Source: Cystobacter ferrugineus
GTDB lineage: Bacteria; Myxococcota; Myxococcia; Myxococcales; Myxococcaceae
Length of the DNA: 64,000 bases
Reading direction: 5' to 3'
Assembly: GCF_001887355.1 (NCBI RefSeq)
Contig: NZ_MPIN01000025.1
Location: 60,593 to 124,592, forward strand
Both the position numbers and the translations under genes were made by a program. Shown here piece by piece: positions 27,201 to 38,292 of the stretch (positions are counted from its first letter, which is position 1; each line of letters starts with the position of its first letter). The notes beneath the pieces were generated by a model. That model searched no databases. It had not been told where the DNA came from and saw only the letters and a program-made list of their open reading frames with translations.

Positions 27201-30200
27201 CGGCTCGGAGAAGGCGCCTTTCGCATCCGTCCCGCGCACTCGGAGGACTGGAACGCGCTCGTCCTGGCGCTCCGGGACTCGGAGCGTCTGCCCCGCCACG
27301 TCCTCCACGCCTGGGCGGTGACTCCGGCACCGGACTCCCGGGTCCGCCTGGAGCCAGCGCTCCTGGACCAGGGGTTCCTCGGGCTGCTGCAACTCGCCCG
27401 GGCCCTGGGCACGCACGCGCCCGAGGCGTCCGTGCGCTTCGACATCCTCTCCAGCTTCATGCAGGCGGTGACGGCCGAGGTGCCCGTGGAGCCGCTCAAG
27501 GCCACCCTGCTGGGCGCGTGCACGGTGCTGCCGCTGGAGTACCCCCAGTGGACGTGCCGGAGCCTGGACGTCCGCTTCGACGGAGCCTGGAGCGAGGAAC
27601 TGGTGCGCGCCCTCGCCACCGAGCTCGGCACCGTGCCGGACGAGGCGTCGACGATGGTGGCCTGGCACGAGGGGAAGCGCTGGGTGCGGCGGTTCACGCG
27701 TCAGGCGCCGGTGGCCGTCCCGGAACAACCCCTGCGCGAGCGCGGCGTCTACCTGGTGGCCGGTGGCCTCGGGGGCGTGGGCCTGGTGCTGGCGAGGACC
27801 CTGGCGCAGCGGGCGAAGGCCCGGCTGGCGTTGCTCACCCGCTCCGCCTTCCCTCCCCGGGAGGAGTGGGCGGAGTGGATGGCGGGCGCCGAGGAGGACG
27901 CGGTGCCCTCGTGGCGGGACGAGGTGGACCCGTCCGAGCGCCGGCGGGTGCAACACCGCATCCGCTGTGTGCGGGAGCTGGAGCGGCTGGGCGCCGAGGT
28001 GGAGGTGTACGGGGTGGACGTGGCCGATGCGTCCGCGATGCGGGCCGTGGTCGGCCAGGTGCATGCCCGCTTCGGCTCCATCCACGGCGCCATCCACGCC
28101 GCCGCCACGTTCGACGATGGCGTCATCCAACTGCGCGACCGCGCGCAGTCCGAGCGCGCCCTGCGCACCAAGGTGCACGGCAGCGTGGTGCTCCACGAGG
28201 TGCTCGCGGAGGAGCCCCTCGACTGGTTCATCCTGTGCTCGTCGCTGGCGGCCGTGACGGGCTCGTTCGGCCAGGCGGACTACTGCGCGGCCAATGCCTT
28301 CCAGGATGCCTATGCGCATGCCCTGCGCCGTGGGGGCCTCGTGGGCGCCAAGGCGCTCGACTGGGGCACGTGGCGCGACACGGGCGCGGCCATGCGGCTG
28401 GTGGCGCGGACCCAGGGCGCCTTCCGCGAGGAGCCGGCGTCGCTTCCCTTCTCCCACGTCCTCTTCGACAGCGAGCGAACCAGTCCCTCGGGTGAGCACG
28501 CCTTCGGCCTGACGCTCCGGGGAAGCGCGGACTGGTTCGTCGCCGAGCACCGGCTGGGCGGTGTGCCGACCCTGCCGGGCGTGGCCTACCTGGAGCTGGC
28601 GCGGGCCGCCTGCGCGCGGGTGACGGGCTCCCAGGCGGTGGAGGTCTCGGAGCTGTGGTTCCTCGCGCCCCTCTCCGTCCCGTCGTCCGAGTCCCGGCGG
28701 GTGCGCGTCCTCCTCCAGCCCCAGGGCGAGGGCTTCGAGCTGCGCGTGGAGAGCCGTGCTCCGGACGCGCGCGCGTGGCGGGAGCACGCCCGGGGGCGGG
28801 TAAGGGCCATTCCCTCGCTCACCGAGCACGTCCAGCCCGAGCTGCTGCGCTCCCTCTGTGACCGGGAAGAGCCCGTCCCCGGAGCGCCGGGAGAGCAGGG
28901 TCCGGTGGACGCGGGTCCTCGCTGGCATGGCCTGCTGCGGTGGGTTCGCCGGGGCCCCCGGCAGATGCTCGCGCGGTTGGAGTTGCCGGAGCGCTTCCAT
29001 GGCGACCTCGCGCGCTTCCAGCTCCATCCGGCGTTGATGGACATCGCCACGAGCTACGCCATCCCCGGAGGCACGCCGTGGCTGGCCTTCGGCTACGAGC
29101 GCGTGCTCATCCAGGGCCCGCTGCCCGCCCAGGTGCTCAGCCACGTGAGCCTGCCCGAGGACACCGGCGCGGGCGCGCGCGAGCTGCGCCTGCAGGTGCG
29201 CCTGCTCGACCTCGAGGGCGGGGAGCGGGTGCGGATCGACGGCTACCTGCTGCGGCCCTACGAGGGGCCCGCGGCGACTCCGGCTCCGGCCCGGGACAAC
29301 GTGGAGCTCACGCTCGGCACGCCGGGGCTCCTGGAGAGCCTGGGCACGCGCGCGTGTGCCCGTCCTCCACCAGGGCCCGGCCAGGTGGAGATCTCCGTGG
29401 CCGCCTCCGGCCTCAACTTCCTGGACGTGCTGGGCGCGCTCGGGATGTTGCCCGCGCTCGACGCGGACGAGCAGGTGTTGGGACGCGAGTGCTCGGGACG
29501 CATCAGCGCCATGGGCGAGGGCGTCTCCGGCCTGCGCGTGGGCGACGAGGTGCTGGCCATGGCCGCGGGCAGCTTCCGCGCCCACGTGCTCGTCGACGCG
29601 AGCCAGGTCGTCCTCAAGCCCGCCTCCCTGCCGCTGTCCGAGGGCGCGGCCCAGTTGGTGCCCTTCGCCACCGCGTATTACTCCCTGTTCCCCGTGGGCC
29701 GGTTGCGGCGCGGGGAGCGCGTCCTCATCCACGCGGCGGCGGGAGGGCTGGGGCTCGCCGCGGTGCAGCTCGCCCAGGGCGTGGGCGCGGAGATCTTCGC
29801 CACCGCGGGCAGCGAGGCCAAGCGCGAGCACCTGCGCTCGCTCGGTGTCTCCCATGTGCTGGACTCGCGCGATGCCTCCTTCGCGAAGGAGATTCGCGAG
29901 CGCACCCACGGGCGGGGCGTGGACGTGGTGCTCAACTCGCTCGCGGGGGAGCTGTTGCTCGCGGGGCTGTCCGTCCTCGCGCCGCACGGCCGCTTCCTGG
30001 AGCTGGGCAAGAGGGATCTCCACGCGGATCTGCGCGTGGGCCTGCGCGCCCTCTCCCGGGGACAGACGTTCGCGGCCATCGACTTCGGCCCCCATCACCC
30101 GGACTTCCGGGCGGTGCTCGAGGAGGTGACGGTGCGGCTCGCCCAGGGTGAGCTCCAGCCGCTGCCCACCCGGCTCTTCCCCGTCGCGCGCGCCGCCGAG

Positions 30201-33200
30201 GCCTTCCAATACATGGCCCGGGCCCGGCACATCGGCCGCGTCGCCGTGAGCATGGACGGCGTGGCCCAGGTGCCCGCCGCTCCCCTCGCGTCCGGGGAGG
30301 CCCCGCGTCCCCCGTGGGAGGATCCCCAGCTCGCCGGGGGCATCTCCTCCGAGGAAGGCGCGGACATCTTCCTGCGCGCGCTCGCGGCTCCGGGCTCCCG
30401 GCTCGTCATCTCTCCCCAGGACTTCGGCGCGCGGGTGCGTGGCTCGAGTGGCCAGCGGGGTGTGCGTGAGAAGGAGCGCCTCGTCACCGCGGGCGCCGCG
30501 TCGCCGTCCACCCAGGGGCCGGTGTCCTCGTTGGAGGAGGCCATCATCCAGGTGTGGAAGAAGCACCTGGGCGTGGAGCGGGTGCTGCCCACCGACAGCT
30601 TCTTCCAGCTCGGCGGGGACTCGCTCCTGGGCATCCAGGTGGTGGCAGATCTGCGCAAGCAACTGGGACTGGAGCTTCCCGTCTCCACCCTGTTCAGCCA
30701 CCCCACCCTGTCCGCGCTCACCGAGGCCCTGCGGGCCCGTCAGGCTCCGAAGGTGGACGCGCCCACCGTGGCGTCCCCCCCTCCCTCCGTGTCGGCGCTC
30801 GTGCCGGAGCCCTCGGCGCGCTTCGAGCCCTTCCCCCTCACCGACGTGCAGGAGGCCTACTGGGTCGGCCGCCGCTCCGCGTTCGAGCTGGGGGGCGTCG
30901 CGGCCCACGGCTACTTCGAGATCGAGAGCCCCACCCTGGACGTGGAGCGCTTCATCCACTGCTGGCGGCAACTCATCGAGCGCCACGACATGCTGCGGAT
31001 GATCGTCCTGCCGGATGGCCGCCAGCAGGTGCTCGAGCGGGTGCCGGAGTACCAGCCCGAGGTGCTCGACCTGCGTGGCCTGCCGCCCCGGGAGGCCGAG
31101 GCCCGCCGGCTCGCGCTGCGCGAGCGCATGGCGCACCAGGTGCTCGACAGCGAGCGCTGGCCGCTGTTCGAGATCGCCCTCTGTCTGGACTCGCGAGGAC
31201 CGCGCATCCACATGAGCATGGACGCGCTGGTGCTGGATGCATGGAGCTCGGCCGTGCTGCGGCGCGACTTCTCGCGGCTGTACCACTCGCCCGAGCAACC
31301 CCTGGAGCCGCTGGAGATCACCTTCCGCGACTACGTGCTGGCCGAGCGCAAGCAGCGCGAGGGCGCCGCCCATGAGCGCTCCCGGGCCTACTGGTGGGCG
31401 CGGCTGGACTCGCTGCCGCCTCCGCCCGAGCTGCCCCTGGTGCGCGAGCCCTCCACGCTGGAGAACGCCCGCTTCACCCACCGCGAGACGCGACTCGCCC
31501 CGGCGCTGTGGACCCGGCTCCAGGCCCATGCCCGGGCCCATGGCCTCACGCCGTCCGCGGCCTGCATGGCGGCCTTCTCCGAGGTGCTCGCCCGCTGGAG
31601 CCGCTCGCCGCGCTTCACCCTCAACCTCACGCTCTTCCAGCGCCTGCCCCTGCACCCCCAGGTGGACGAGCTGGTGGGGGACTTCACCTCGCTCGTGCTG
31701 CTCGAGGTGGATGCCCACCGCGCCCCGACCTTCGCCGAGCGCGCCACCCACCTCCAGGCGCAGCTGTGGCGCGACCTGGAGCACAGCGGCGTCGGCGCCG
31801 TGCAGCTCATCCGCGAGCTGGTGCGCACGGGCCGCCGCGCGCCGGGCGCCATCGTCCCCGTCGTCTTCACCAGCGTGCTCAGCCTGGATGCGCGAGGCCC
31901 CTCGGGCAGCCTGTCCTTCTTCGAGGGCGAGCTGGTGTACAGCGCCAGCCAGACGCCCCAGGTGTGGCTCGACCACGGCGTGCACGAGGACGCGGGCGCC
32001 CTGGTGTTGTCGTGGGACGCCGTCGACGCGCTCTTCCCTCCCGGCATGGTGGAGGACATGTTCTCCGCCTACCAGCGCCTGCTGGAGGGGCTCGCCACCG
32101 AGGAGGCCTGGACGGGCGCGCTCCCGGAGTTGTTGCCACCCTCCCAGCGGGAGCTGCTCGCGCACTACAACGCCACCGAGGCTCCCCTCCCCCCGGGACG
32201 TCTGGAGGAGGGCTTCCTCGCCCAGGCCCGCCGTACCCCGGAGCGTCCCGCGCTGCTCACGGAGGGGCGCACGCTGAGCTACGGCGAGCTGGCCCGGCAT
32301 GCCGCGACGCTCGCCGCCCGCCTCGTCGAGCTCGAGGTGAGGCCCCGGGAGTTCGTCGCCATCGCCATGCGCAAGGGCTGGGAGCAGGCCGTCGCGGTGC
32401 TCGGTGTGCTCCAGGCGGGCGCCGTCTATCTGCCGGTGGATCCCGAGCAGCCCTCGTCCCGGCTCCACCAGCTCCTGGAGGAGGGCCGCGTGCGCGTGGT
32501 GCTCACCCAGTCGGTGCTCGAGCCGCGCGTGTCCTGGCCGCCGGGCGTCCGGGTACTCGCGGTGGATGCCCTGGCGCCCACGGACGCGGCTCCTCCACCC
32601 CGGGGCACGCCGGAGGATCTGGCCTACGTCATCTACACGTCGGGATCCACCGGCCGGCCCAAGGGCGTGGCCATCGAGCACCGGGCGGCGCTCAACACCC
32701 TCGTCGACATCAACACCCGCTTCGGCTTCGGCCCCGAGGATCGGATCCTCGGCGTGTCCGCGTTGACCTTCGATCTCTCCGTCCAGGACATCCTGGGCCC
32801 CCTGCGTGTGGGCGGGGCGTTGGTGCTGCCCTCCGCCGAGCAGGAGAAGGATCCCGCCCATTGGTGGGAGCGGCTGGTCTCGGGCCGCGTGACGGTGTGG
32901 AACTCCACGCCGGCGCTGATGGGCCTGCTGGTGGAGTACGCCGAGGGCCGGGGACTCGCCCTGCCTCCGGCGCTGCGCCTGGTGATGCTCAGCGGGGATT
33001 GGATTCCCCTGGATCTCCCCGGATGCATCCGGGCGCTCGGTGCCCACGTCCAGATGGTGAGCCTGGGCGGGGCCACCGAGGCGTCCATCTGGTCCATCGC
33101 CCACCCCATCGGCGAGGTGTCTCCGGACTGGAAGAGCATTCCGTATGGCACCCCGCTGGCGAACCAGCGCTTCCACGTGCTGGATGGCCGGCTCCAGCCC

Positions 33201-34808
33201 CGGCCGGTGGGCGTGCCGGGCGAGCTGTACATCGGCGGCGTGGGGCTGGCGCGCGAGTACTGGGCGGATCCCACGATCACCGCGGAGCGTTTCCTCACGC
33301 ACCCCGTCACGGGCGAGCGGCTCTACCGCACCGGAGACCACGGGCGGATGCTGCCCGAGGGAGTCATCGAGTTCCTCGGCCGCGAGGACTCGCAGGTGAA
33401 GGTGCAGGGCTTCCGGGTGGAACTGGGGGAGATCGAGTCCGCCCTGGCACGGCACCCGGAGCTGTCGGCGAGCGTGGTGGTGGCCCGTGGCGAGCCCCGG
33501 GGAGAGCGGCGGCTCGTGGGCTACGTGGTCCCCCGCCCGGGGCAGGCCCCCACCGGGGGCGAGCTGCGGCGCTTCCTGGCGGAACGGCTCCCGGCCTACA
33601 TGGTGCCCTCCACCTTCGTGACGTTGGACTCCCTGCCGCGCAGCCGCAACGGGAAGATCGCCCGGGATCAATTGCCCGAGCCCCGGGAGCAGGCCGCCCC
33701 TCCGGCGGCGGTTGCCGCGCCGTCGTCCCAGGACGCTCTCACGCGGCGGCTGACGGCCCTGGTCCAGGAGGTCTTGCGGCTGGAGCGCCTGACGCCCAAC
33801 GACAACCTGTTGGACTTGGGCGCCGACTCCGTGGCGCTCATCCGGCTCATCAACCGCCTGGACACGGAGCTGGGCTTCCGGCCGAGGCTGGCCGACATCT
33901 ATGCCCATGCCTCCGTGGAAGGTCTGCTCGCCCTGTATGGCCGCGTGGCGGGAGAGAAGCCCAAGGCACCCGTCCAGGGAGGGGCGCCGCGAGCCGCCGT
34001 GCGCCTCGTCGAGGATCGTGAGGCCTTCAAGGCCAGCCGCCCCGGCCTGCGCCGCTTCCCCGAGGGCACCGCCGCGGTGGCGCTGGACGTGGGGACCGCT
34101 CCCCCGCCGAGGCGCCGCAGCGTCCGGGTCTTCGGGCTCGAGCCGGTGACGCGGGAGCAGATGGGCCGCCTGCTGGCGCCGCTGCGCGAGCTGAGCGTGG
34201 AGGACACCACGCGCTACCTCTATGCCTCCGCGGGCGGGCTCTACCCGGTGCAGACCTACCTGCACGTCAAGCCCGGCCGGGTGGTGGGGCTCGCGGCGGG
34301 CACCTGGTATCACGATCCGAGCACGCACCAGCTCGTCCCGCTCTCCGCTGGCGCCGAGCTGGATCGCCGCATCCACGACGCGCACCAGAACCGCGCCATC
34401 TTCGACTCGGCCGCCTTCTCGCTCTTCCTCGTGGGCCGCATGGGCGCGATCGAGCCCCTCTACGCCGAGCACTCGCTGCACTTCGCGACCCTGGAGGCGG
34501 GGTTGATGACGCAGTTGCTGGACCTGGACGCGGCCTCCCACGGGCTCGGGCTGTGCCACATCGGTGAGCTGGACTTCGCCCCCGTGCGCGCGCTGCTGCG
34601 CCTGGACGAGGACCATGTGCTGCTGCACAGCCTGGTGGGTGGAGGGCTCCCGTCCCACAGGGCTCCGGGGGAAGCACCCGCGCCGGGGCCCGGTGCGCCC
34701 TCGCGGCAGGTGGAGGAACTCCTGCGCCAGGTGAAGGCGCTCAGTCCCGAGGCGGCCCGCAAGCTGCTCGCCGCGCGCCGTGGTCCTTCTGGAGAACGAA
34801 ATGAGTGA
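24273..34808 (+). CDS. tubD: TubD-like PKS-NRPS hybrid: KS-AT-KR-DH-ER-ACP-Cy-A-PCP-Ox
   Basis: This is a 3511-residue hybrid. PKS half: KS (TACSTS near 182, EAHGTGTPLGDP, NIGHLDAAAG), AT (GHSLGE near 628 and HAFHS, malonyl-type), KR (GGLGGVG near 1163, DYCAANAF near 1335), DH (HRLGGVPTLP near 1425 with HPALMD), ER (HAAAGGLGL near 1819), ACP (GGDSL near 2114). All reductive motifs look intact, so the malonate unit should be fully reduced. NRPS half: heterocyclisation domain with DALVLDAWS (DxxxxDxxS) near 2316, adenylation (TSGSTGRPKG near 2788), PCP (GADSV near 3182). A C-terminal FMN-type oxidase (YASAGGLYPV, ASHGLGLCHIG, about 3240-3455) would aromatise thiazoline to thiazole. The adenylation code reads DLQNMSLIW, close to cysteine's DLYNLSLIW. 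The product fits tubuvaline. Confidence 0.9.
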
Positions 34809-37800
34809 GCTGCACGACGAGCTGGCGGACCTGTCACCCGAGCAGCGGGAGCTGCTCTCCGTGCTCCTGCGCGAGCGGGGCCTGGACGACGGCGCGCTCC
34901 TGGTTCCCGTGGCGCGCGGACCCGAGGGCCTGCCGCTGTCCTCGGCCCAGCAGCGCATGTGGTTCCTGCAGCGGCTGCGGCCCGGCAGTCCCTTCTACAA
35001 CGTCTACTCGGCCCTGCGGCTCACCGGGCCGCTGGAGGAGCCCTGCCTCGTGCGCGCCCTGGAGGCCTTCGTCCAGCGCCACGAGCCGCTGCGCACCGTG
35101 TTCCCCTCCCGCGAGGGCCAGCCCCGCCAGCGCATCCTCGCGCCCGCGCCGGTGGCGCTCGAGCGCGTGGACCTGAGCGGCCTGCCCGCCGAGGCCCGCG
35201 AGGACCAGGTCCACGCCGCGGTGGAGCGCGCGAGCCTCGCCGCGTTCGACCTGGAGCACGAGCCGCCCTGCCGCTTCCAACTGGTGCGGCTGGGGCCCGA
35301 GGAGCACGTGCTCACCTTCGTCACGCACCACATCGTGGCGGATGGCTGGTCGCTCGGCATCTTCGTGCAGGAGCTGACGGCGCTGTACTCGGCCTTCCTG
35401 CGCTCGGAGCCCTGCGCGCTGCCCGAGCTGCGCGTGCAGTACGCGGACTTCGCGCAGTGGGAGCGCGGCCGGCTGGAGGGAGGCCGCGAGCGCGAGTTGT
35501 TGGAGTATTGGCGGCGGCGGCTCGAGGGACTGCCCGAGTCGAGCACCCTTCCACCAGACCGGCCCCGGCCCCCCGTGTCCCGGCTGGAGGGCGCGCTGCT
35601 GGACTTCGCGCTCCCCGCGCCGCTGGCGGGCAAGGTGCGAGCGCTCGCGCAGAAGCACCAGGTGTCCCTCTTCACCGTGCTGCTGGGGGCCTTCGAGTGG
35701 TTGCTGGCCCGCCGCGCCGGTCAGTCCGAGGTGGCGGTGGGCATGCCCATCGCGAACCGCAACCACGCGGAGCTGGAAGGGCTCATTGGTTGTTTCGCCA
35801 ATACGCTGGTGGTGCGCGCCCGCGTCTCCGAGGCGGTGCCGTTCTCCACCTGGCTCACCCGCGTGGCCGAGGAGCTGCACGGCGCCTTCGAGCACCAGGA
35901 AGTGCCCTTCGAGCGCCTGGTGGAAGTACTCCAGCCGGAGCGGCGGATGGATCGCCATCCCCTCTTCCAGGTCTTCTTCGCCATGCAGCAGCATCCGCTG
36001 CGGCGGGCCCCGCCGCCGGGCCTGGCCGTGTCGGAGTTCCCCTTCCGCGGCCGCGTCGCGCGGTTCGATCTGGAGCTGCACCTCTGGGAGTCCGCGGGAG
36101 GGCTGGAGGGCACGCTCATCTACGACGTGGGCCTGTACGACGAGGCCACCGTGGCGAGCCTGCTGCGCGACTACGAGCGGCTGCTGGAGCGCGTGACGGA
36201 CAATCCCGGACTCACGTGGGAGGCGCTGTCGCGAGGGCCCGCGGCGCCGCCCGCGCTGGTGGAGCCGCCCGCGCTCGTGCGCGCGGAGGACGCGCCGGGC
36301 ACCCTGGCCGAGGCCCTGCTCCAGACGGCCCGGCGCTTTCCCGAGGCGGGCGTGCGTTTCCTGGACGCGCGGGGAGGCCGCACGGCCTGGTCCTTGGCGG
36401 AGCTGGTGGAGCGGGCGCGGCGCCTCGGTGCCGGACTGCGGCGTTGGGGGCTCGTGCCGGGCGACAAGCTCGTGCTGGTGCTCGGCGGCGACGAGGACAC
36501 CGTCGAGGCGTTCTGGGCCTGTCAACTCGCGGGGCTCGTCCCCATCATCCTGCCCCCGCCCCCCTCGGGCAGCCAGGACGCCCCCGCCCTCTCGCGGCTG
36601 AAGCGGGCCCGGGAGGTGCTGGGGGGACCCCGGGTGCTCACCCGTCAGGCACTGGTGGCGGAGCTGGGGGAGAGGCTCCAGCTCGCGTCCTCTCCGGACA
36701 GCGTGGGCGCCATCGAGTCCCTGCGGGCCTCGGCGGGCGAGCTGCCCGAGCACACCGGGCGCCCGGAGGACCTCGCGCTGCTGTGTATGACGTCGGGCAC
36801 CACGGGCCCGCCCAAGTGCGCCATGCTGACGCACCGCAACCTGCTCCTGCGCGCGGAGGCGGCCAACGTCGCCCTGGAGTGCCGGCCCGGGGAGCGCAGT
36901 CTCGCGTGGTTGCCGATGCACCACATCGGTGCCCTGGCGGACTGGCACCTGCGCCCGTTGCTGGCGGGCGCGGAGGTGTTCCACGCCCCCTCGGTGGAGA
37001 TCCTCGCCGAGCCCCTGCGCTGGCTGGACTGGGCCGAGCAGCACGGCATCACCCAGACGTGGGCGCCGAGCTTCGCCTACGGCCAGGTGGTGGAGCGGCT
37101 GCGCCAGGAGGAGTCCAGGCGCTGGAACCTGTCGGGCATGCGCGTCCTCTTGAGCGCCGGGGAGCAGATTCCCGCGCCCATGGTGGAGGAGCTGTCACGG
37201 CGGCTCGCGCCGTCGGGCCTGCGCGGGGATGCCTTCGTGGGCGCCTGGGGCATGACGGAGACGTCCTGCGGCGTCACGTACACGTGGCGCTCGGGGAGGC
37301 CCGTTCCCCTGCACACGCTGGACAAGCCGGGCGGTGGAGGGGTGATGCGGCTGGTGGAGGTGGGCGCGCCCATCGCGGGCGTGTCGCTGCGCGTGGTGGA
37401 CGAGCGGGGCGCCGTGCTGCCCGAGCGGCGCGTGGGGCGGGTGCAGGTGCGCGGCGAGGTGTGCATCCCCGGCTATGACGCGGACCCCGAGGCCTCGGCC
37501 GCACTGCTCACCCCGGATGGCTGGGTGGAGACGGGGGACCTGGGCTTCCTGTCCCAGGGCGCGTTGACGATCAGCGGCCGCGTCAAGGACCTGGTCATCA
37601 TCCACGGCGCCAACTTCTCCTGCCTGGAGATCGAGGCCGCGGTGGAGCAGGTGGACGGGGTGGAGCCCGCCACGGCCGCGGCGGTGGCGGTGCGCCCGGG
37701 CGAGGGCCAGCGTGATGAGCTGGCCGTGTTCTTCGTCCCCTCGGCGGGGATGGGCCCCCTGGGCGCCGCGCTCTCGCGCATCCGCCAGTACGTGCTGGAG

Positions 37801-38286
37801 CGCGTGGGCGTGCGCATCCACCACCTCGTGCCCCTCGCGGCGCACCAGTTGCCACGGACCGAGGGCGGCAAGCTCCAGCGCGCGGAGCTGCGGCGGCGCT
37901 TCGAGTCGGGCGAACTCGTGGCGCCCCGGTTGGAGTGGGGCCCCGCGACGTTGCGCCCCCTGGAGCAGCGCATCGCCTCGGTGTGGGGCGAGGTGCTGGG
38001 CCTCCAGGACGTGGCGCCCGGGACGAGCTTCTTCGACCTGGGCGGCAACTCCATCCTCCTGGTGCGCGTGGAGCGCGCCCTGCGCCAGCGGCTCGGCGTG
38101 GAGGTGGCGCTGATGGATCTCTTCATGCACCCCACGGTGCGCTCGCTGGCCGAGCACCTGGAGCGGCGCGAGGCCCGGCCTCCCACTCCTCCTCCCGAGG
38201 CCCTGGTCGAGCGTCAGCGGGAATTGCGCAACGCGGCGCTGGATCGGGGGCGTGCGCGCCGCCGGGCCCAGCAGGACAAGGACTGA
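34801..38286 (+). CDS. tubE: TubE-like NRPS: C-A-PCP, aromatic residue module with an unusual activation domain
   Basis: This is a 1161-residue synthetase. ATG 34801 is preceded by GGAGAACGAA and overlaps the tubD stop by 8 bases. An N-terminal helix (LADLSPEQRELLSVLL) precedes the condensation domain (HHIVADGWS near 176). The activation domain (about 490-1035) is not a typical amino-acid A domain: A3 reads MTSGTTGPPKCAM, the A5 region GAWGMTETSCG, and the A7/A8 region ETGDLGFL and GRVKDLVIIHGANF. These look closer to fatty acyl-AMP and acyl-CoA ligases. The A10-like GGK near 1021 is present. PCP: GGNSI near 1080. In the tubulysin model this module adds phenylalanine, the start of tubuphenylalanine. 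That substrate is inferred from gene order, since a normal code cannot be read. The tail is Arg-rich, facing TubF. Confidence 0.85.
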   Translation: MSELHDELADLSPEQRELLSVLLRERGLDDGALLVPVARGPEGLPLSSAQQRMWFLQRLRPGSPFYNVYSALRLTGPLEEPCLVRALEAFVQRHEPLRTVFPSREGQPRQRILAPAPVALERVDLSGLPAEAREDQVHAAVERASLAAFDLEHEPPCRFQLVRLGPEEHVLTFVTHHIVADGWSLGIFVQELTALYSAFLRSEPCALPELRVQYADFAQWERGRLEGGRERELLEYWRRRLEGLPESSTLPPDRPRPPVSRLEGALLDFALPAPLAGKVRALAQKHQVSLFTVLLGAFEWLLARRAGQSEVAVGMPIANRNHAELEGLIGCFANTLVVRARVSEAVPFSTWLTRVAEELHGAFEHQEVPFERLVEVLQPERRMDRHPLFQVFFAMQQHPLRRAPPPGLAVSEFPFRGRVARFDLELHLWESAGGLEGTLIYDVGLYDEATVASLLRDYERLLERVTDNPGLTWEALSRGPAAPPALVEPPALVRAEDAPGTLAEALLQTARRFPEAGVRFLDARGGRTAWSLAELVERARRLGAGLRRWGLVPGDKLVLVLGGDEDTVEAFWACQLAGLVPIILPPPPSGSQDAPALSRLKRAREVLGGPRVLTRQALVAELGERLQLASSPDSVGAIESLRASAGELPEHTGRPEDLALLCMTSGTTGPPKCAMLTHRNLLLRAEAANVALECRPGERSLAWLPMHHIGALADWHLRPLLAGAEVFHAPSVEILAEPLRWLDWAEQHGITQTWAPSFAYGQVVERLRQEESRRWNLSGMRVLLSAGEQIPAPMVEELSRRLAPSGLRGDAFVGAWGMTETSCGVTYTWRSGRPVPLHTLDKPGGGGVMRLVEVGAPIAGVSLRVVDERGAVLPERRVGRVQVRGEVCIPGYDADPEASAALLTPDGWVETGDLGFLSQGALTISGRVKDLVIIHGANFSCLEIEAAVEQVDGVEPATAAAVAVRPGEGQRDELAVFFVPSAGMGPLGAALSRIRQYVLERVGVRIHHLVPLAAHQLPRTEGGKLQRAELRRRFESGELVAPRLEWGPATLRPLEQRIASVWGEVLGLQDVAPGTSFFDLGGNSILLVRVERALRQRLGVEVALMDLFMHPTVRSLAEHLERREARPPTPPPEALVERQRELRNAALDRGRARRRAQQDKD

Positions 38287-38292
38287 CGAGAC

